A stretch of 64,000 bases of DNA from Vibrio proteolyticus NBRC 13287 (lineage in GTDB: Bacteria > Pseudomonadota > Gammaproteobacteria > Enterobacterales > Vibrionaceae). The stretch is from positions 1-64,000 of the forward strand of contig NZ_BATJ01000012.1 of NCBI RefSeq assembly GCF_000467125.1. The letters run 5' to 3'. The position numbers were made by a program, and so were the translations under genes. Position 1 is the stretch's first letter; every line of letters starts with the position of its first letter. Below are positions 9,203 through 19,660 of the stretch, piece by piece. The notes under the pieces are model-generated. The model saw nothing but the letters and a program-made list of their open reading frames with translations. It was not told the origin of the DNA and searched no databases.

Positions 9203-10111
9203 TTATGGCACACCGTGTCCTTTCGATGCCACCCATACCCGGAACCACTGCTCGCGGGTCAACTCTATGTCCAGAGCCGCCACCGCGGATTCCACGCGCT
9301 CGATCTTGCCGGAGCCAATGATCGGCAGCGGGTTTGACGGCAAGCGACGCACCCAGGCATAAATAACCTGATCGATACTTTTCGCACCAACTTCCTCACG
9401 GATCGCTTCCAGCTCAGCACGCACGCGCGCTGATTGCTCGGTTTCGCCGGAGAAAATACTGCCTCCACCGAGACAAGACCATGCCATTGGGCGGGTGCGC
9501 AGCGTCTGCATTTGATCCAGTGTACCGTCGTGCGCCACCTCAAAATTAAGCGGATTAATTTCCACCTGATTGGTCACCAGCGCTTTGCTCACTCGCGATT
9601 GCAACAATTCAAACTGACGCGGGCTGAAATTCGACACACCGAAATGTTTTACTTTGCCAACTTTGTGCAGTTCGGTAAAGGCTTCCGCTACTTCATCGGC
9701 ATTCATCAGCTCATCCGGACGGTGAATCAACAACACATCAATTTCATCCACCCCGAGGCGCTGCAATGAGTTATTCACTGACTCATAAATATGTGACGCG
9801 CTGGTATCGTAATGATTGATGCGACGTTGTGGAAATTGATCCGAGCACAGTTTGATATCACATTTGGTGACAATCTGAATCTGCTCCCGGACCACCGGGT
9901 CCAGTTGCAACGCTTCACCAAACAACTGCTCGCACTGGTAATTTCCGTAGATATCCGCATGGTCGACGGTGGTAATCCCCAGTTCAATGTGTTGCTTGAG
10001 GAACGTCAGCCGCTGCTGCGGTGTCATGCCCCACTCGGCCAGTCGCCAGTATCCCTGAACCAGCTCAGAAAACTCCGGCCCCTGAGGTGCTATCGCTACT
10101 TTCTCCACCAT
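9203..10111 (-). CDS. Aldo/keto reductase, YdhF-type
   Basis: 302 residues, a single TIM-barrel NADPH-dependent oxidoreductase. The catalytic tetrad is present: D50 and Y55 in TTVDHADIYG, K83 in VTKCDI, H130 in LLIHRPD. The NADP-binding end carries LPIIGSGKIERV. Overall sequence fits the E. coli YdhF/COG4989 group, whose physiological substrate is not established. GGAGAG is just upstream of the ATG. It stands alone, divergent from the HTH regulator gene (94-base intergenic gap) and closed by its own terminator; shared control by that regulator is possible. Confidence 0.92.
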   Translation of the reverse strand: MVEKVAIAPQGPEFSELVQGYWRLAEWGMTPQQRLTFLKQHIELGITTVDHADIYGNYQCEQLFGEALQLDPVVREQIQIVTKCDIKLCSDQFPQRRINHYDTSASHIYESVNNSLQRLGVDEIDVLLIHRPDELMNADEVAEAFTELHKVGKVKHFGVSNFSPRQFELLQSRVSKALVTNQVEINPLNFEVAHDGTLDQMQTLRTRPMAWSCLGGGSIFSGETEQSARVRAELEAIREEVGAKSIDQVIYAWVRRLPSNPLPIIGSGKIERVESAVAALDIELTREQWFRVWVASKGHGVP

Positions 10112-10148
10112 GACTTCTCTCCTGTAAAAATCTGCCCATACCTTATGC

Positions 10149-10180
10149 TTGTTTCAACAACGGCTCAACGTATACTGAGC
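10149..10180 (+). promoter_or_regulatory. Promoter with overlapping palindromic operator of the HTH regulator gene
   Basis: TTGTTT (10149-10154) and TATACT (10171-10176) are separated by 16 bases, a reasonable sigma-70 promoter. An inverted repeat GCTCA-N8-TGAGC (10163-10180), with a GTATAC core, straddles the -10 element. This placement fits an autorepressor operator for the downstream repressor-like gene and could also affect the divergent reductase. Confidence 0.5.
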
Positions 10181-10205
10181 ACAAAATCGAACTGGAGTAC
10201 GAGTT

Positions 10206-10616
10206 TTGAGTTTTTCCGAGCGACTGAAAAACCTGATTGGTGAAGAAAGCATCAGCGGCTTTGCGCGCCGTGTCGGGTTGTCCGAGGGGCTGATCCGAAA
10301 ATACCTCAAAGGCAGCGAGCCAAGTCTGAGCAAAGCCAATCAAATCGCACAACGGGCCAATTGCTCACTGGAATGGCTGGCAACGGGGTGTGGCTATCTT
10401 TATCGCCGTGCGGAGGTGGTGGATATGGAAGCCTACCGCATTGCCTATCAGCATATAACCGGTCAGCCATTGGCAGACGAAGAGCAACAACGACTGATAG
10501 TCTCAGGCTATCAATACCTGCGCGCGCACAAACGCGCCGACGGTTACCTGGATGAATCGGCGATGATTGCCTTCCTCAATCGTCATCCTCGAGAACATCT
10601 GCCCGAATCAGACTAA
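10206..10616 (+). CDS. HTH regulator with a phage CI-repressor-like N-terminus
   Basis: 136 residues. TTG start supported by GGAG 8 bases upstream; no in-frame ATG would preserve the helix-turn-helix. Residues 1-60 are a lambda-type HTH (SGFARRVGLSEGLIRKYLKG, then AQRANCSLEWLATG), the same layout as the N-terminal domain of Mu-like/CI repressors. The C-terminal 75 residues (from YRIAYQHI) are not a peptidase domain and are unassigned. No phage genes are adjacent, so it is likely a domesticated single regulator. Its last 41 bases overlap the 3' end of the opposite-strand gene. Likely regulates itself and perhaps the divergent reductase. Confidence 0.85.
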   Translation: MSFSERLKNLIGEESISGFARRVGLSEGLIRKYLKGSEPSLSKANQIAQRANCSLEWLATGCGYLYRRAEVVDMEAYRIAYQHITGQPLADEEQQRLIVSGYQYLRAHKRADGYLDESAMIAFLNRHPREHLPESD

Positions 10617-11172
10617 GCTGAATCTGCTGTCCGTCACTGGTCAACTCTGCACGCAGCACAGGGCTCGGGCGATCCCACAGACTTAACGCCACCCATTGCT
10701 GGGTCATCGAGAGCGCACTGCCAGGCTGATTGATGAACGTCACCAGCGCTCTGTCTGCGGCGGCACGCCCCTGGCGCTGCACCGCCTGCCGAACGTCAAA
10801 ACAACGCGTTTCAACACACGCACTTTCGATACCATATCCCGAGTGTCGCAAACTTAGCTGCAAATCAGCGTAGTTTGCCGGCGAATAAACCGCCCGCAAC
10901 ACTGCGCGTCGCAAGCGGTCGCCCGAGACAAACCATTCTGCTCTGACAGTGGTGTGCGCAAAGACAAAGTCATCACTGCAAATGCGTTCTCGTTCCTTCT
11001 CCAGTCCACAATCATACAAACGGCGATCCTGCTCAGCCATATCGACCGTCCATAACGGTTGCCGGATATCGACAAACGGTTGTAAGAAGTCCGGCGCGGC
11101 GAACAGTGACGGCGAGAACATCACCAGCCCAAAAACTGCCCAGCGGCACAGCAGGTACGCATGTTTTTTCAC
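10576..11172 (-). CDS. Exported protein of unknown function
   Basis: 198 residues from a GTG at 11172, chosen because AAGGAG lies 6 bases upstream and because it starts a good signal peptide (KKHAYLLCRWAVFGL to SLFAA). A longer frame to 11247 has no such support. The mature protein has four cysteines in two pairs (DCGLEKERERICSD and ESACVETRCFD), compatible with two disulfides in the periplasm. No family recognised. The 3' end overlaps the HTH regulator gene by 41 bases on the other strand. Confidence 0.7.
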   Translation of the reverse strand: MKKHAYLLCRWAVFGLVMFSPSLFAAPDFLQPFVDIRQPLWTVDMAEQDRRLYDCGLEKERERICSDDFVFAHTTVRAEWFVSGDRLRRAVLRAVYSPANYADLQLSLRHSGYGIESACVETRCFDVRQAVQRQGRAAADRALVTFINQPGSALSMTQQWVALSLWDRPSPVLRAELTSDGQQIQLSLIRADVLEDDD

Positions 11173-11297
11173 TGTTGGCTCCTTAGTTAGCACCGTTCTA
11201 AAACCCGATTGAGGACGACCTCGATCGCGATTCAGGTCTCTTGGCATCTGGACTGAGCGCTATTGTTGGCTCTCTATCCCATAAAGGACATCACACC

Positions 11298-12338
11298 ATG
11301 TACAAATGTATTATCGTTATCGCGCTGCTGCTCACTAGCTTAACTCAGGTGCAGGCAAACGACGTCGGTTTTCTTCAGTTTCGTGCTGATAGCCAGACAT
11401 CCCGGCCATTACACATCAGCGTCTGGTACCCGACATCACAATCAACCCCTTACAGCCTGATTGCCGACAATCCGGCTTTTGTAGGCACTCGGGTCATTCG
11501 TGATGCCAGTGTCAAACCCGGCCGTTTTCCAGTGGTAATCCTGTCTCACGGATACCGGGGAAACTGGCGCAATATGAACTGGCTGGCAACACGACTGGCA
11601 GCATCCGGCTATCTGGTGACCGCTGTCAATCACCCGGGAACAACATCCCGAAACCACGCGCCTCAAGATGCCCGGCAGTGGTGGCAACGCCCGATTGATC
11701 TCTCACGAACACTGGACAGTCTGACTCAACACCCCCTCTGGGCAGAGCATATCGATCAGCGCGACATCAGTGTGATCGGCCATTCCTTAGGTGGCTGGAG
11801 CACTCTTTTGCTAACGGGTGCCGAAGTGGACCGCGAACAGTTGAGCCGCGAATGTCAACGCTCGCCAAACCCAAGAACATGCGGTGTAGCATCAGAAATG
11901 GGCTTGTTTGCCCGGCAAGACGACGAGCCACCACGTCACCCCCTGCGTGATGCGCGCGTCAAACGCGCGATCCTGTTGGATATCGGCCTGGCACACAGTC
12001 TGTCAGTGAGCAGCCTCAGGCAGATTGACATACCGGTACTGATTCTGGCCGCAGGTGTCGATATTGGCGATCTTCCCCAGAGCCAGGAGTCGGGTTTTTT
12101 ATCCGAACATCTGCCTCTTCGCCACACCCGCTACCGGGTCTACCAACAGGCCATGCACTTCAGTTTCTTGCAGTTGTGCAAACCTGATGCCCTGACGATG
12201 CTTGAGCAAGAAAGCAAGGGTGACAGCATTATTTGTCGAGATGCTGTCGGCACACAACGGGCAGCTCTGCATCAGACAATCTATGAGGACATTACCGCCT
12301 TTCTGCACCAGCATCGTAGTCCAGCACCATCATTGTAA
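11298..12338 (+). CDS. Secreted alpha/beta-hydrolase (dienelactone hydrolase / PAF-acetylhydrolase-like)
   Basis: 346 residues from the ATG at 11298 (AAGGA 9 bases upstream); an upstream in-frame ATG at 11241 would place 19 charged residues before the signal peptide and is less likely. Signal peptide about 1-20 (ending TQVQA). Fold features: oxyanion strand VVILSHGYRGNWRNM, nucleophile elbow GHSLGG, an acid region VLILAAGVDIG and a C-terminal histidine in AMHFSFLQL. Cysteines in the lid region may form disulfides. Resembles the group of exported dienelactone-hydrolase-like esterases; substrate unknown. Convergent with the AraC regulator, with 9 bases of 3' overlap. Confidence 0.85.
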   Translation: MYKCIIVIALLLTSLTQVQANDVGFLQFRADSQTSRPLHISVWYPTSQSTPYSLIADNPAFVGTRVIRDASVKPGRFPVVILSHGYRGNWRNMNWLATRLAASGYLVTAVNHPGTTSRNHAPQDARQWWQRPIDLSRTLDSLTQHPLWAEHIDQRDISVIGHSLGGWSTLLLTGAEVDREQLSRECQRSPNPRTCGVASEMGLFARQDDEPPRHPLRDARVKRAILLDIGLAHSLSVSSLRQIDIPVLILAAGVDIGDLPQSQESGFLSEHLPLRHTRYRVYQQAMHFSFLQLCKPDALTMLEQESKGDSIICRDAVGTQRAALHQTIYEDITAFLHQHRSPAPSL

Positions 12339-13370
12339 ACTGGAGCAGCTATCGCGGCCTTGACGACGAAATGCACTGGGCGTGACACCGGTGAGCCTGG
12401 CAAATTCCCGGTTAAAGTTCGACTTGGTCTGAAAGCCGGCACTCAGATAGATCTCGGTAACGCTCTGATCTGTCGTAATTAAGAGCGTTTTAGCATGCTC
12501 CACCCGATAACGGTTGACGAATCGAGACAGGTTCTCACCATGAACATGATTGACGGCGCGCGAGATCTGACGTGCGGGGATCATCATCTTGCGCGCTAGG
12601 CGATCCAAGGTGAGATCCGTATCAAGATACCATTTATGCTCGCACATCAGATCATCCAGTCGGGCGACAATCTGGCACCGTGCGTCATCGTCGTTTTCCG
12701 CTGCCAGTGGCAACGGTTCCGGATCGGTGAAGTTATCGGGTGATAATACCGTTAGAGATGGCATGGTACGGCTGGCCAAAATCACCACCGCCACCAGTGC
12801 GGGTAACATAATCAGGTGTGCCGCAGACACAATCGTCAGCACATGCTCTCCACTGAACACGGCAAAATCGATGGCCAACAATGCATCGACCAGCGCGGAA
12901 AACAGCAGTAACCCGGCGCCAAGTCGCTCATTGAGCACAAACCAGCGGCTGTCTTCCAATCGCACATACGCGGCAGGTTGTGTGGACAGTCGCCATAACG
13001 CCACGCCATACACAAGGGAAAGCCCCACTAGCGCCACATCAATAGGCCACGGCCACCAGGGATATATGAACGATCCCAGAAGTACCGCCGCTGGGCCGGA
13101 AAAATGCCACCAAGACACGCTTCCGGCTCGGTGTGCCGGCATAAAGCAGCACCATGCCAGTACCGGAATCAATGCAGCGACGGCAGGTTGCAAAAATCGC
13201 AGCAAGGCAATGTCCAGACTCCAGCGTAATCCCACCAGGCTCAGCGACACGGCGCACACCAGCACAAATCCGCACACCGGCTTTCCACTTTCTGGCCGCC
13301 TGAGGTAAATCAGCCCGGCAACCAGCATGAGTAACAGTGAGAGCACCATAGGCAGGGGAATGTAAATCAT
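12330..13370 (-). CDS. AraC-family regulator with N-terminal membrane domain
   Basis: 346 residues. Residues about 1-215 hold seven or so hydrophobic helices; the C-terminal 100 residues are an AraC-type double helix-turn-helix (LDRLARKMMIPARQISRAVN, then SVTEIYLSAGFQTKSNFNREFARLTGVTPSAFR split over the second HTH). Such membrane-bound AraC proteins sense a signal in or across the inner membrane and act on DNA without a partner. It may regulate the convergent hydrolase or the divergent alpha-amylase gene; 207 bases separate it from the amylase start. Confidence 0.88.
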   Translation of the reverse strand: MIYIPLPMVLSLLLMLVAGLIYLRRPESGKPVCGFVLVCAVSLSLVGLRWSLDIALLRFLQPAVAALIPVLAWCCFMPAHRAGSVSWWHFSGPAAVLLGSFIYPWWPWPIDVALVGLSLVYGVALWRLSTQPAAYVRLEDSRWFVLNERLGAGLLLFSALVDALLAIDFAVFSGEHVLTIVSAAHLIMLPALVAVVILASRTMPSLTVLSPDNFTDPEPLPLAAENDDDARCQIVARLDDLMCEHKWYLDTDLTLDRLARKMMIPARQISRAVNHVHGENLSRFVNRYRVEHAKTLLITTDQSVTEIYLSAGFQTKSNFNREFARLTGVTPSAFRRQGRDSCSSLQ

Positions 13371-13577
13371 GAACGTCTCATGTCCTTAACCAACGTCAAA
13401 CAGTCGCTATTTCATACTATTGCATGGCCGTCCGTCAAACCTATTGCACGCTCTACGCCGCCTGAAGACGGTTTGTGAGCGACGGCAAATTTCGGGGCGT
13501 AGGCTCTGGGAAGGATGTGGCTGGTTTAGCCACGCAGTATCATGAGCAATGGATAACAATAATGACAGGGAATGAAC

Positions 13578-15629
13578 ATGAAACTGAAGGCTTTATCGAT
13601 GGCACTGCTGCTGGCTTCGCCCGGTCTGTTTGCCTCACCCAATCTAACTATTTCAACCACCACCAACAGTCGCGATTTTCCACTGTCAGCCGAAACGCCG
13701 CTGGTCATCCCTCTGACCAAAGGCAACTACACGCTCAAAATCACAGGGGTGGAAGGCAACTGCCAGGCAAACGACGAGCAGAAAGTGAAGTTCAATACCC
13801 CGATTGCACTGAACTGTCACCAGGCCACTGAGCTGTCGCTGCCCATCCGTTTCAGCGGTGATTACGCCTTTTATTATGATGCGGCAGCGCTTACGCTGAC
13901 CTTCAAACGCCAGCCTAAACAGAGCTCGAAGCAAGAATTCAAAAGGCCTATTCCAGATGTTCGTTGTGAAACCTACGCGGGCGGCTCCGTTACCCTTCAA
14001 CTGGGTGAAACATTTACCGACGGCACACTGCTCAGGGACACCCTGTCGGGGCAACGCGTCATCGTCAAAGATCATCAGGTGACCCTAACCCCGTCACCCA
14101 GCAGTGGTGGGCTGATTTTACTGGAGCCGGCTGAACACACCAGCGAGGAAGCCAGTTTCACTTATCACAATGCCAACATCTATTTTGTGATGGTCGATCG
14201 CTTCAATAACGCCGATCCAAGCAACGATCACAGTTATGGCCGTAAAAAAGACGGCCAACAAGAAGTCGGTACCTTTCATGGCGGTGATCTCAAAGGGGTG
14301 ATCGCCAAACTGGATTACATCAAGAGCCTAGGCAGCGACGCCATCTGGCTCTCTCCCATCGTGGAACAGGTTCACGGTTTTGTCGGCGGCGGAGACAGCG
14401 GTAGTTTTCCTTTTTACGCCTACCACGGCTATTGGACGCGAGATTTCACCAAAATCGATCAGAATTTCGGCAACGAAGACGATCTGAAAACATTGGTCGA
14501 TGAAGCACACAAGCGCGGGCTCAAGGTGCTGCTGGATGCCGTGTTAAATCATGCAGGTTATGCCACGCTGGCCGACCTGCAACTCGATGGTATCGAGGTG
14601 GTCAACACCAGTCAGATGCCTGCCAGTTGGGCCGACTGGGTGCCGAAGTCCGGTGAAAACTGGCACAGTTACCACCAGGCCATCAATTACCAAAGCCCGG
14701 AGTGGGCCCAGTGGTGGGGAGCCGATTGGGTACGTGCAGGATTGCCCGGTTACCCTCAGCCCGGCTCCAGCGATATCACCATGACACTGGCCGGCTTACC
14801 GGATTTCGTTACCGAGTCCACACGCGGCGTCACTCCTCCCGAATGGTTATTGAACAACCCGGGGACTCGCGTGGTCCGCCGCCCGGACTATACCGTCACC
14901 GATTATCTGATTGAATGGCAGACAGACTGGGTGAAACGGTTCGGTATCGATGGTTTTCGGGTCGATACCGTCAAACACGTGGAAGGCGAAGTATGGAAAC
15001 GCCTCAAGCAGCAGGCGTCCGACAAGCTGGAACAGTGGCGGGGGCAACACCACCTCAGCGGCGAACCGTTCTGGATGATGGGAGAAGTCTGGGGACACTC
15101 AGCTTATCGCAGCCCGTACTTTGATGACGGCTTCGATGCACTGATCAATTTCGACCTGCAGAAAAAGCTCGATAAAGGCGCGGCCTGTTTTAGCCAGATG
15201 GCTGACACCTACCAGAATTACGCCAATAGCATGCAGCAGTCCGCAGACTTTATTCCGGTCAGTTACATGTCATCCCATGATACGGAACTGTTCTTCGGCC
15301 GCTTCAAGTCATTTGAGATGCAGCGCAACGCCGCCAGTGCTTTGCTGCTGAGCCCCGGCGCGATTCAGGTTTATTATGGAGACGAAATCGGCCGACCTGT
15401 TGGTCCGTATGCGGATGATTTTCACCAAGGTACACGCTCGGACATGGTGTGGGATCTCAACGCACAACGTCAGGCCTTATTGCAGCACTGGCAAACGGTC
15501 GGCCAGTTCCGTCAGCGCCACCCAGCAATAGGCGCAGGAAGCCATACGGTAATTCCACAAAACAATGCTTATGTGTTTTCCCGCACATTAAATAAGGATA
15601 AAGTCGTAATTGCTTATGTAGGCCGTTGA
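13578..15629 (+). CDS. Alpha-amylase, GH13 family, exported
   Basis: 683 residues from the ATG at 13578, preferred over the ATG at 13572 because AGGG lies at proper spacing only for the second. Signal peptide about 1-20 (ending GLFAS). An N-terminal domain of about 190 residues precedes the TIM barrel. All four GH13 regions are visible: DAVLNHAG, GFRVDTVKH (nucleophile Asp), MMGEVWG (acid/base Glu) and SSHDTELF (transition-state Asp). The role is periplasmic or secreted hydrolysis of starch or maltodextrins. From memory it matches V. cholerae VCA0860. A terminator follows. Confidence 0.92.
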   Translation: MKLKALSMALLLASPGLFASPNLTISTTTNSRDFPLSAETPLVIPLTKGNYTLKITGVEGNCQANDEQKVKFNTPIALNCHQATELSLPIRFSGDYAFYYDAAALTLTFKRQPKQSSKQEFKRPIPDVRCETYAGGSVTLQLGETFTDGTLLRDTLSGQRVIVKDHQVTLTPSPSSGGLILLEPAEHTSEEASFTYHNANIYFVMVDRFNNADPSNDHSYGRKKDGQQEVGTFHGGDLKGVIAKLDYIKSLGSDAIWLSPIVEQVHGFVGGGDSGSFPFYAYHGYWTRDFTKIDQNFGNEDDLKTLVDEAHKRGLKVLLDAVLNHAGYATLADLQLDGIEVVNTSQMPASWADWVPKSGENWHSYHQAINYQSPEWAQWWGADWVRAGLPGYPQPGSSDITMTLAGLPDFVTESTRGVTPPEWLLNNPGTRVVRRPDYTVTDYLIEWQTDWVKRFGIDGFRVDTVKHVEGEVWKRLKQQASDKLEQWRGQHHLSGEPFWMMGEVWGHSAYRSPYFDDGFDALINFDLQKKLDKGAACFSQMADTYQNYANSMQQSADFIPVSYMSSHDTELFFGRFKSFEMQRNAASALLLSPGAIQVYYGDEIGRPVGPYADDFHQGTRSDMVWDLNAQRQALLQHWQTVGQFRQRHPAIGAGSHTVIPQNNAYVFSRTLNKDKVVIAYVGR

Positions 15630-15653
15630 AATCTGAAAAGACGCTATCCTATT

Positions 15654-15685
15654 AAGGGCTCGCCAAAAGCGGGCCCTTTAATATT
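15654..15685 (+). terminator. Intrinsic terminator of the alpha-amylase gene
   Basis: A 10-bp stem AAGGGCTCGC/GCGGGCCCTT with loop CAAAA (15654-15678, one G-T pair) is followed by an AT-rich tail. It sits 25 bases after the amylase stop. Confidence 0.85.
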
Positions 15686-15772
15686 TCTCAATATCTTACT
15701 GTGACTGAAACCGAACAATATCGCCTGAACTGGCACGTTCGAGCATATTTATCTGCATATTATGCAAAATAG

Positions 15773-15789
15773 AACTGGTCAAACCTGCA
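15773..15789 (+). promoter_or_regulatory. FadR-like operator upstream of fadL
   Basis: AACTGGTCAAACCTGCA matches the FadR consensus ANCTGGTCNGACNTGTT at 14 of 17 positions. It lies about 165 bases before the fadL start within a 270-base gene-free stretch. FadR control of fadL is established in E. coli and reported for V. cholerae, so the site is likely functional. The rest of the stretch up to 15953 is AT-rich and shows no ORF. Confidence 0.6.
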
Positions 15790-15953
15790 ATTATTAAATT
15801 GTCGCTATGTAAGCTTTTGTTTATTCTCCCTTCCTTTCAAAAAACTCAATTCCGGTCACATATTAATCAAACAGTTTCTTTGACATTCCGGTAACACAAT
15901 TTTAACATCATTGAGAACTAACTATAAAAACCATGGTCCTTGGAGGTCCAACA

Positions 15954-17195
15954 ATGAACATGAAGCACTATTCAACGCTCTCCCTGTGCATTCTGATGGC
16001 GACACAAGCTCATTCTGCGGGCTTCCAGGTTGCCGAGCACTCTGCATCTGGCTTGGGACGTGCCTTCTCCGGTGAGGCAGCCGTTGCCGACAATGCCGCA
16101 GTTCTGGCGCGAAACCCTTCTGCTATGACACTCTTCGATCGCGCTCAGTTCTCCGGTGCACTGACGGTGATCGATCCGGAAGTCGACGTATGGGATCGCA
16201 CCAATGGCGAGTCCGCTAAAGATGTGGCACCAGTCCAGTTCGTTCCAGCGGCTTATTACATCAGCCCGGTAAACGAAAAGTGGGCCTGGGGCATCGGTAT
16301 GTTCACCACCTACGGCGTTGCCACGGATTATCCGGACAACATTCAGGCCGGCGATCTGGCTGGTGATACGTCACTGATCTCGGTAAACCTTAACCCTAGT
16401 GTGGCCTACCGAATCAATGACAATTTCAGTATCGGTGCCGGTGTGAACCTAGTGTATGCACAAGCGGAACTGACACGTCACAAAGGTGCGTTGGCCCCAT
16501 TTTTTGGTGGCAGTGCTTCAGACAAATTGATTGGTCTGGAAGGCGATACATTCGGCTGGGGCTGGAATGTGGGCGCCATGTATGAAATCAATCAAAATAA
16601 CCGCTTTGGCTTCGGTTACCGATCAAAAGTGGATCTGGACTTCGACGATGGTGAGTTCAAAAGCTACGATTCTGGCATTGCCTCAAAGTCAACCGTCGAC
16701 GGGCGCCTTGAAATCAGCTTGCCAGCCATCTGGGAAATCTCTGGTTTCCACCAAATCACCGAAGCGTTTGCCGTTCACTACAGCTACCAACATACCGACT
16801 GGAGCACCTTCACTGAGCTGAAAGCCACTTCATCTGACTGCAATAACGGCACAGCTGGCGAGTGTTTCCTCAAGAAAGAAGACTACGACGACAATGGTCG
16901 CTGGTCTCTGGGTGGCACCTACCAGTTTAACCAGAACTGGATTGGCCGCATCGGCTTTGCGTACGATGAACAGGCAGGTGAAGCCACACTGAGTATTCCA
17001 GACAGCGACCGTTACTGGTACTCGGCCGGCCTCACTTATATCTACAGTCAGAATCTGAGTGTGGATGCCGGTTTTGCTCTTGTACGGAGTAAAGATGGTT
17101 CGTTTAAAGAAACGGATGCCCTGGGTAATGAGCTGACCTTCGACTCTGAAGGTAACGCATATATCGGGTCCGTCCAATTGAACTACGCTTTCTAA
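15954..17195 (+). CDS. fadL: FadL-family outer-membrane long-chain fatty acid transporter
   Basis: 413 residues. The ATG at 15954 is chosen because GGAGG lies 7 bases upstream; the upstream ATG at 15933 precedes that site. Signal peptide about 1-21 (ending QAHSA). The mature N-terminus [22 protein letters not shown] forms the FadL hatch (first 20 shown in two parts in the gene), with the NPS variant of the NPA motif (LARNPSAM). It ends in QLNYAF, a barrel-terminal Phe. Function: uptake of long-chain fatty acids across the outer membrane. It is followed after 19 bases by the VolA-type phospholipase; from memory this pair is VCA0862-0863 in V. cholerae, where VolA liberates fatty acids from lysophosphatidylcholine and FadL imports them. 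Confidence 0.93.
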   Translation: MNMKHYSTLSLCILMATQAHSAGFQVAEHSASGLGRAFSGEAAVADNAAVLARNPSAMTLFDRAQFSGALTVIDPEVDVWDRTNGESAKDVAPVQFVPAAYYISPVNEKWAWGIGMFTTYGVATDYPDNIQAGDLAGDTSLISVNLNPSVAYRINDNFSIGAGVNLVYAQAELTRHKGALAPFFGGSASDKLIGLEGDTFGWGWNVGAMYEINQNNRFGFGYRSKVDLDFDDGEFKSYDSGIASKSTVDGRLEISLPAIWEISGFHQITEAFAVHYSYQHTDWSTFTELKATSSDCNNGTAGECFLKKEDYDDNGRWSLGGTYQFNQNWIGRIGFAYDEQAGEATLSIPDSDRYWYSAGLTYIYSQNLSVDAGFALVRSKDGSFKETDALGNELTFDSEGNAYIGSVQLNYAF

Positions 17196-17214
17196 CCAGC
17201 AAGGAGCTCTCATC

Positions 17215-19599
17215 ATGAAACACGGAATTAAACTTTCTCTGCTGACGGCTGCCTTGCTAATGGCAGGCTGTGGTGACAACTCATCCAGCAGCACCAACGA
17301 ACCGCAGTACGAATCTTACATTCAGGAAGCACTGAGCCGCGATACGACGATTAAATTCGCCTTACAAGGTACCAATGCCAGTGTACCGCTACCCTCTTTC
17401 GCGCTAATGAATACCAGCGACGGTACGCTGGAAATTCCAACCGAAGGGGATGACGGACTCACCAACCCGCGTGCCTCAATGGGCACCATGGATGGCTGGT
17501 CCACGACCATGCCACTGCTGATGGATTTTGAGGGCGCAGGTCTGGCTGACGGACTGGTCACTTCCGGCATTTATCTGGTTGAACTGACCGACAGCATGAC
17601 AGGCTCACCCAGCGTGAAATCAGTGCTGGTTCAGGGGACCGATTTTGTCGCTGTAGCGGATTCCGCCAGCGATCGGATTAATATTGTGCTGAGCAAAGAC
17701 CTCAACCCAAGCAGCGAATACATTCTTGCCATCACCGATGAAGTCACTGACGTCAACGGCGATCCGGTGGGCACATCCAGCAGTTACGCCGCTCTGAAAT
17801 CGAAATCCAAGATTTATGAAACCGGCGCAGTGGCATCCGCTCAGCAGGTCACTCAGGGTGTCGAAACCATCTTTACTATGGCGGGTATCGCGGACACCAC
17901 TGACATCATCTATTCAACCTGGTTTAGCACCCAGTCTGTCGGCGACACGTTGTACGCCGTTAAAGGCGCAACTGCCACTGCGTTGAATCAAGACGGTGGC
18001 CTGGCCAGTGTCTGGAAAGACGGCGCCAACCCGAACAACGTCGATCTCTCGACTGCTTACGCGATGGTGTTCGGCACAACGCAGGACTTCAATACTGCCA
18101 TCGATAACGACGCCGACTTCGACAAATACATTGACCCTGACGGCACTAAAAAAGCCGGCATTAAAGCGTTGTATACAGGCTCTGGTGCAGACGTGAATGT
18201 CACTCACGGACAAGTGGCGCTACCTTATTATCTTGAAACTGACGCCGACTGGAACAGCCAACCGATGGAATCAGCCATGCCAAGTCTGGCACTGATTAAA
18301 GAGGCGCTGGCTGATGACAACGAAAAAGCCATTATCGGCGCGCAATTGCTGGCGGCGGGCATTGATGCCACCAAACTTGCGACCGATGTGACGGAGCAGC
18401 TGAAACTGGTTGGTCTGACACTGACCAAATCTGACGGCTCTGTGCTGGACGAGGATCGTATTCTAACCCGCTACGCGCCGGTACCGCAGGTGAAATCACT
18501 GCAAAATGCGGAGTTCCTGCTATTTACGCCAAACGGCGGTAACCCGACCAATGTGGTGATTTACCAGCACGGCATTACTTCTGCGAAAGAAAACGCGTAC
18601 GCTTTTGCGTTTAACCTTGCTCAAGCAGGCATTGCAGTCATCGCGATTGACCTGCCGCTACACGGCAGCCGTAGTCTGGATGACAGCCGCTCCGCAAACG
18701 CGGATGTACTGGCTTACCTCAACCTGAACAATCTGGCGGTAGCGCGTGACAACGTGCGCCAGAGTGTGCTGGATGTGCTGGGACTGCGCGCCAGCCTGGT
18801 CACGTCACTGCAAGCCGGTTTGCTGGTGGGATCACCACTGCAGTCGTTTAACCCAATGACAGGTTCCGAAGTAAAACTGCTGGGTCACTCTCTAGGTGGG
18901 ATCGTCGGCACGACAGCCGTGGCGGCAGGCAATAAATCGCTTGGTAGCGATGCCGCGGACATGCTGTACAGCTTCAGTGGTGCGTCAATTCAAAACTCAG
19001 GTGGTCAGATCGCAAATCTGTTGTTGGGCTCCAGCGAGTTTGGGCCGCAGATCAAGCACAACCTAACTTCAGCCCTGTCTGCTGACTACAAATCTTACGC
19101 AGACAGCAGCTGTTCCGCAGATAAACAAAAAGAGTGTTATGAGCAGTTTGAGTCAATGGCCACAGCAGAAACGCTGGCGACGCTGGCAGGTGGATTCAGC
19201 GAATTTGCTTACGCGGCGCAAACTGTGCTGGATACCGTTGATCCGTATACCAATGCGAGCAATCTGCTGACCTCAGACAAAGTGAACATTCCGTTTTACA
19301 TGACGGAAGTGGACCAAGACGACACGGTGCCGAACTCAGTGACCAACGCGCCGTTTGCCGGTACCGAGCCACTGGCTGCGAAACTGGGTCTGGCGACGGT
19401 GAATTCAAGCACCGCTCTTAGTGATGGAACGGCAAGCTTTGTACAGTTTAACAGCACCGCGCTGCACTCGACATTCGTCGCGCCTCAGCAAAGCGATAAC
19501 TCAGATCTTCCGAACTATGCGCAAATGCAGACCAGCAACGGTGAGTTTCTTGCAGCAGGGACTTTAGTCTCCGCTCCATCGGTAGCAACACTTAAATAA
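17215..19599 (+). CDS. volA: VolA-type surface lysophospholipase lipoprotein
   Basis: 794 residues. Lipoprotein signal with lipobox LMAGC (C19), then a Ser-rich spacer. The N-terminal half carries the virulence-factor lipase N-terminal type domain; the C-terminal half is an alpha/beta-hydrolase with [16 protein letters not shown] and nucleophile motif GHSLGG (S559). A cysteine pair in [13 protein letters not shown] may form a disulfide. Known function of VolA: surface-exposed lipase that cleaves lysophosphatidylcholine and feeds fatty acids to FadL. AAGGAG lies just before the ATG and the gene is 19 bases after fadL, so both are one transcript, probably under the FadR site upstream. Confidence 0.93.
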   Translation: MKHGIKLSLLTAALLMAGCGDNSSSSTNEPQYESYIQEALSRDTTIKFALQGTNASVPLPSFALMNTSDGTLEIPTEGDDGLTNPRASMGTMDGWSTTMPLLMDFEGAGLADGLVTSGIYLVELTDSMTGSPSVKSVLVQGTDFVAVADSASDRINIVLSKDLNPSSEYILAITDEVTDVNGDPVGTSSSYAALKSKSKIYETGAVASAQQVTQGVETIFTMAGIADTTDIIYSTWFSTQSVGDTLYAVKGATATALNQDGGLASVWKDGANPNNVDLSTAYAMVFGTTQDFNTAIDNDADFDKYIDPDGTKKAGIKALYTGSGADVNVTHGQVALPYYLETDADWNSQPMESAMPSLALIKEALADDNEKAIIGAQLLAAGIDATKLATDVTEQLKLVGLTLTKSDGSVLDEDRILTRYAPVPQVKSLQNAEFLLFTPNGGNPTNVVIYQHGITSAKENAYAFAFNLAQAGIAVIAIDLPLHGSRSLDDSRSANADVLAYLNLNNLAVARDNVRQSVLDVLGLRASLVTSLQAGLLVGSPLQSFNPMTGSEVKLLGHSLGGIVGTTAVAAGNKSLGSDAADMLYSFSGASIQNSGGQIANLLLGSSEFGPQIKHNLTSALSADYKSYADSSCSADKQKECYEQFESMATAETLATLAGGFSEFAYAAQTVLDTVDPYTNASNLLTSDKVNIPFYMTEVDQDDTVPNSVTNAPFAGTEPLAAKLGLATVNSSTALSDGTASFVQFNSTALHSTFVAPQQSDNSDLPNYAQMQTSNGEFLAAGTLVSAPSVATLK

Positions 19600-19660
19600 A
19601 CTTGCTTGAATGGCATAAAGGCTCTCAATGATAGCCTCTATTCTTTTGTCACAAATGCAA

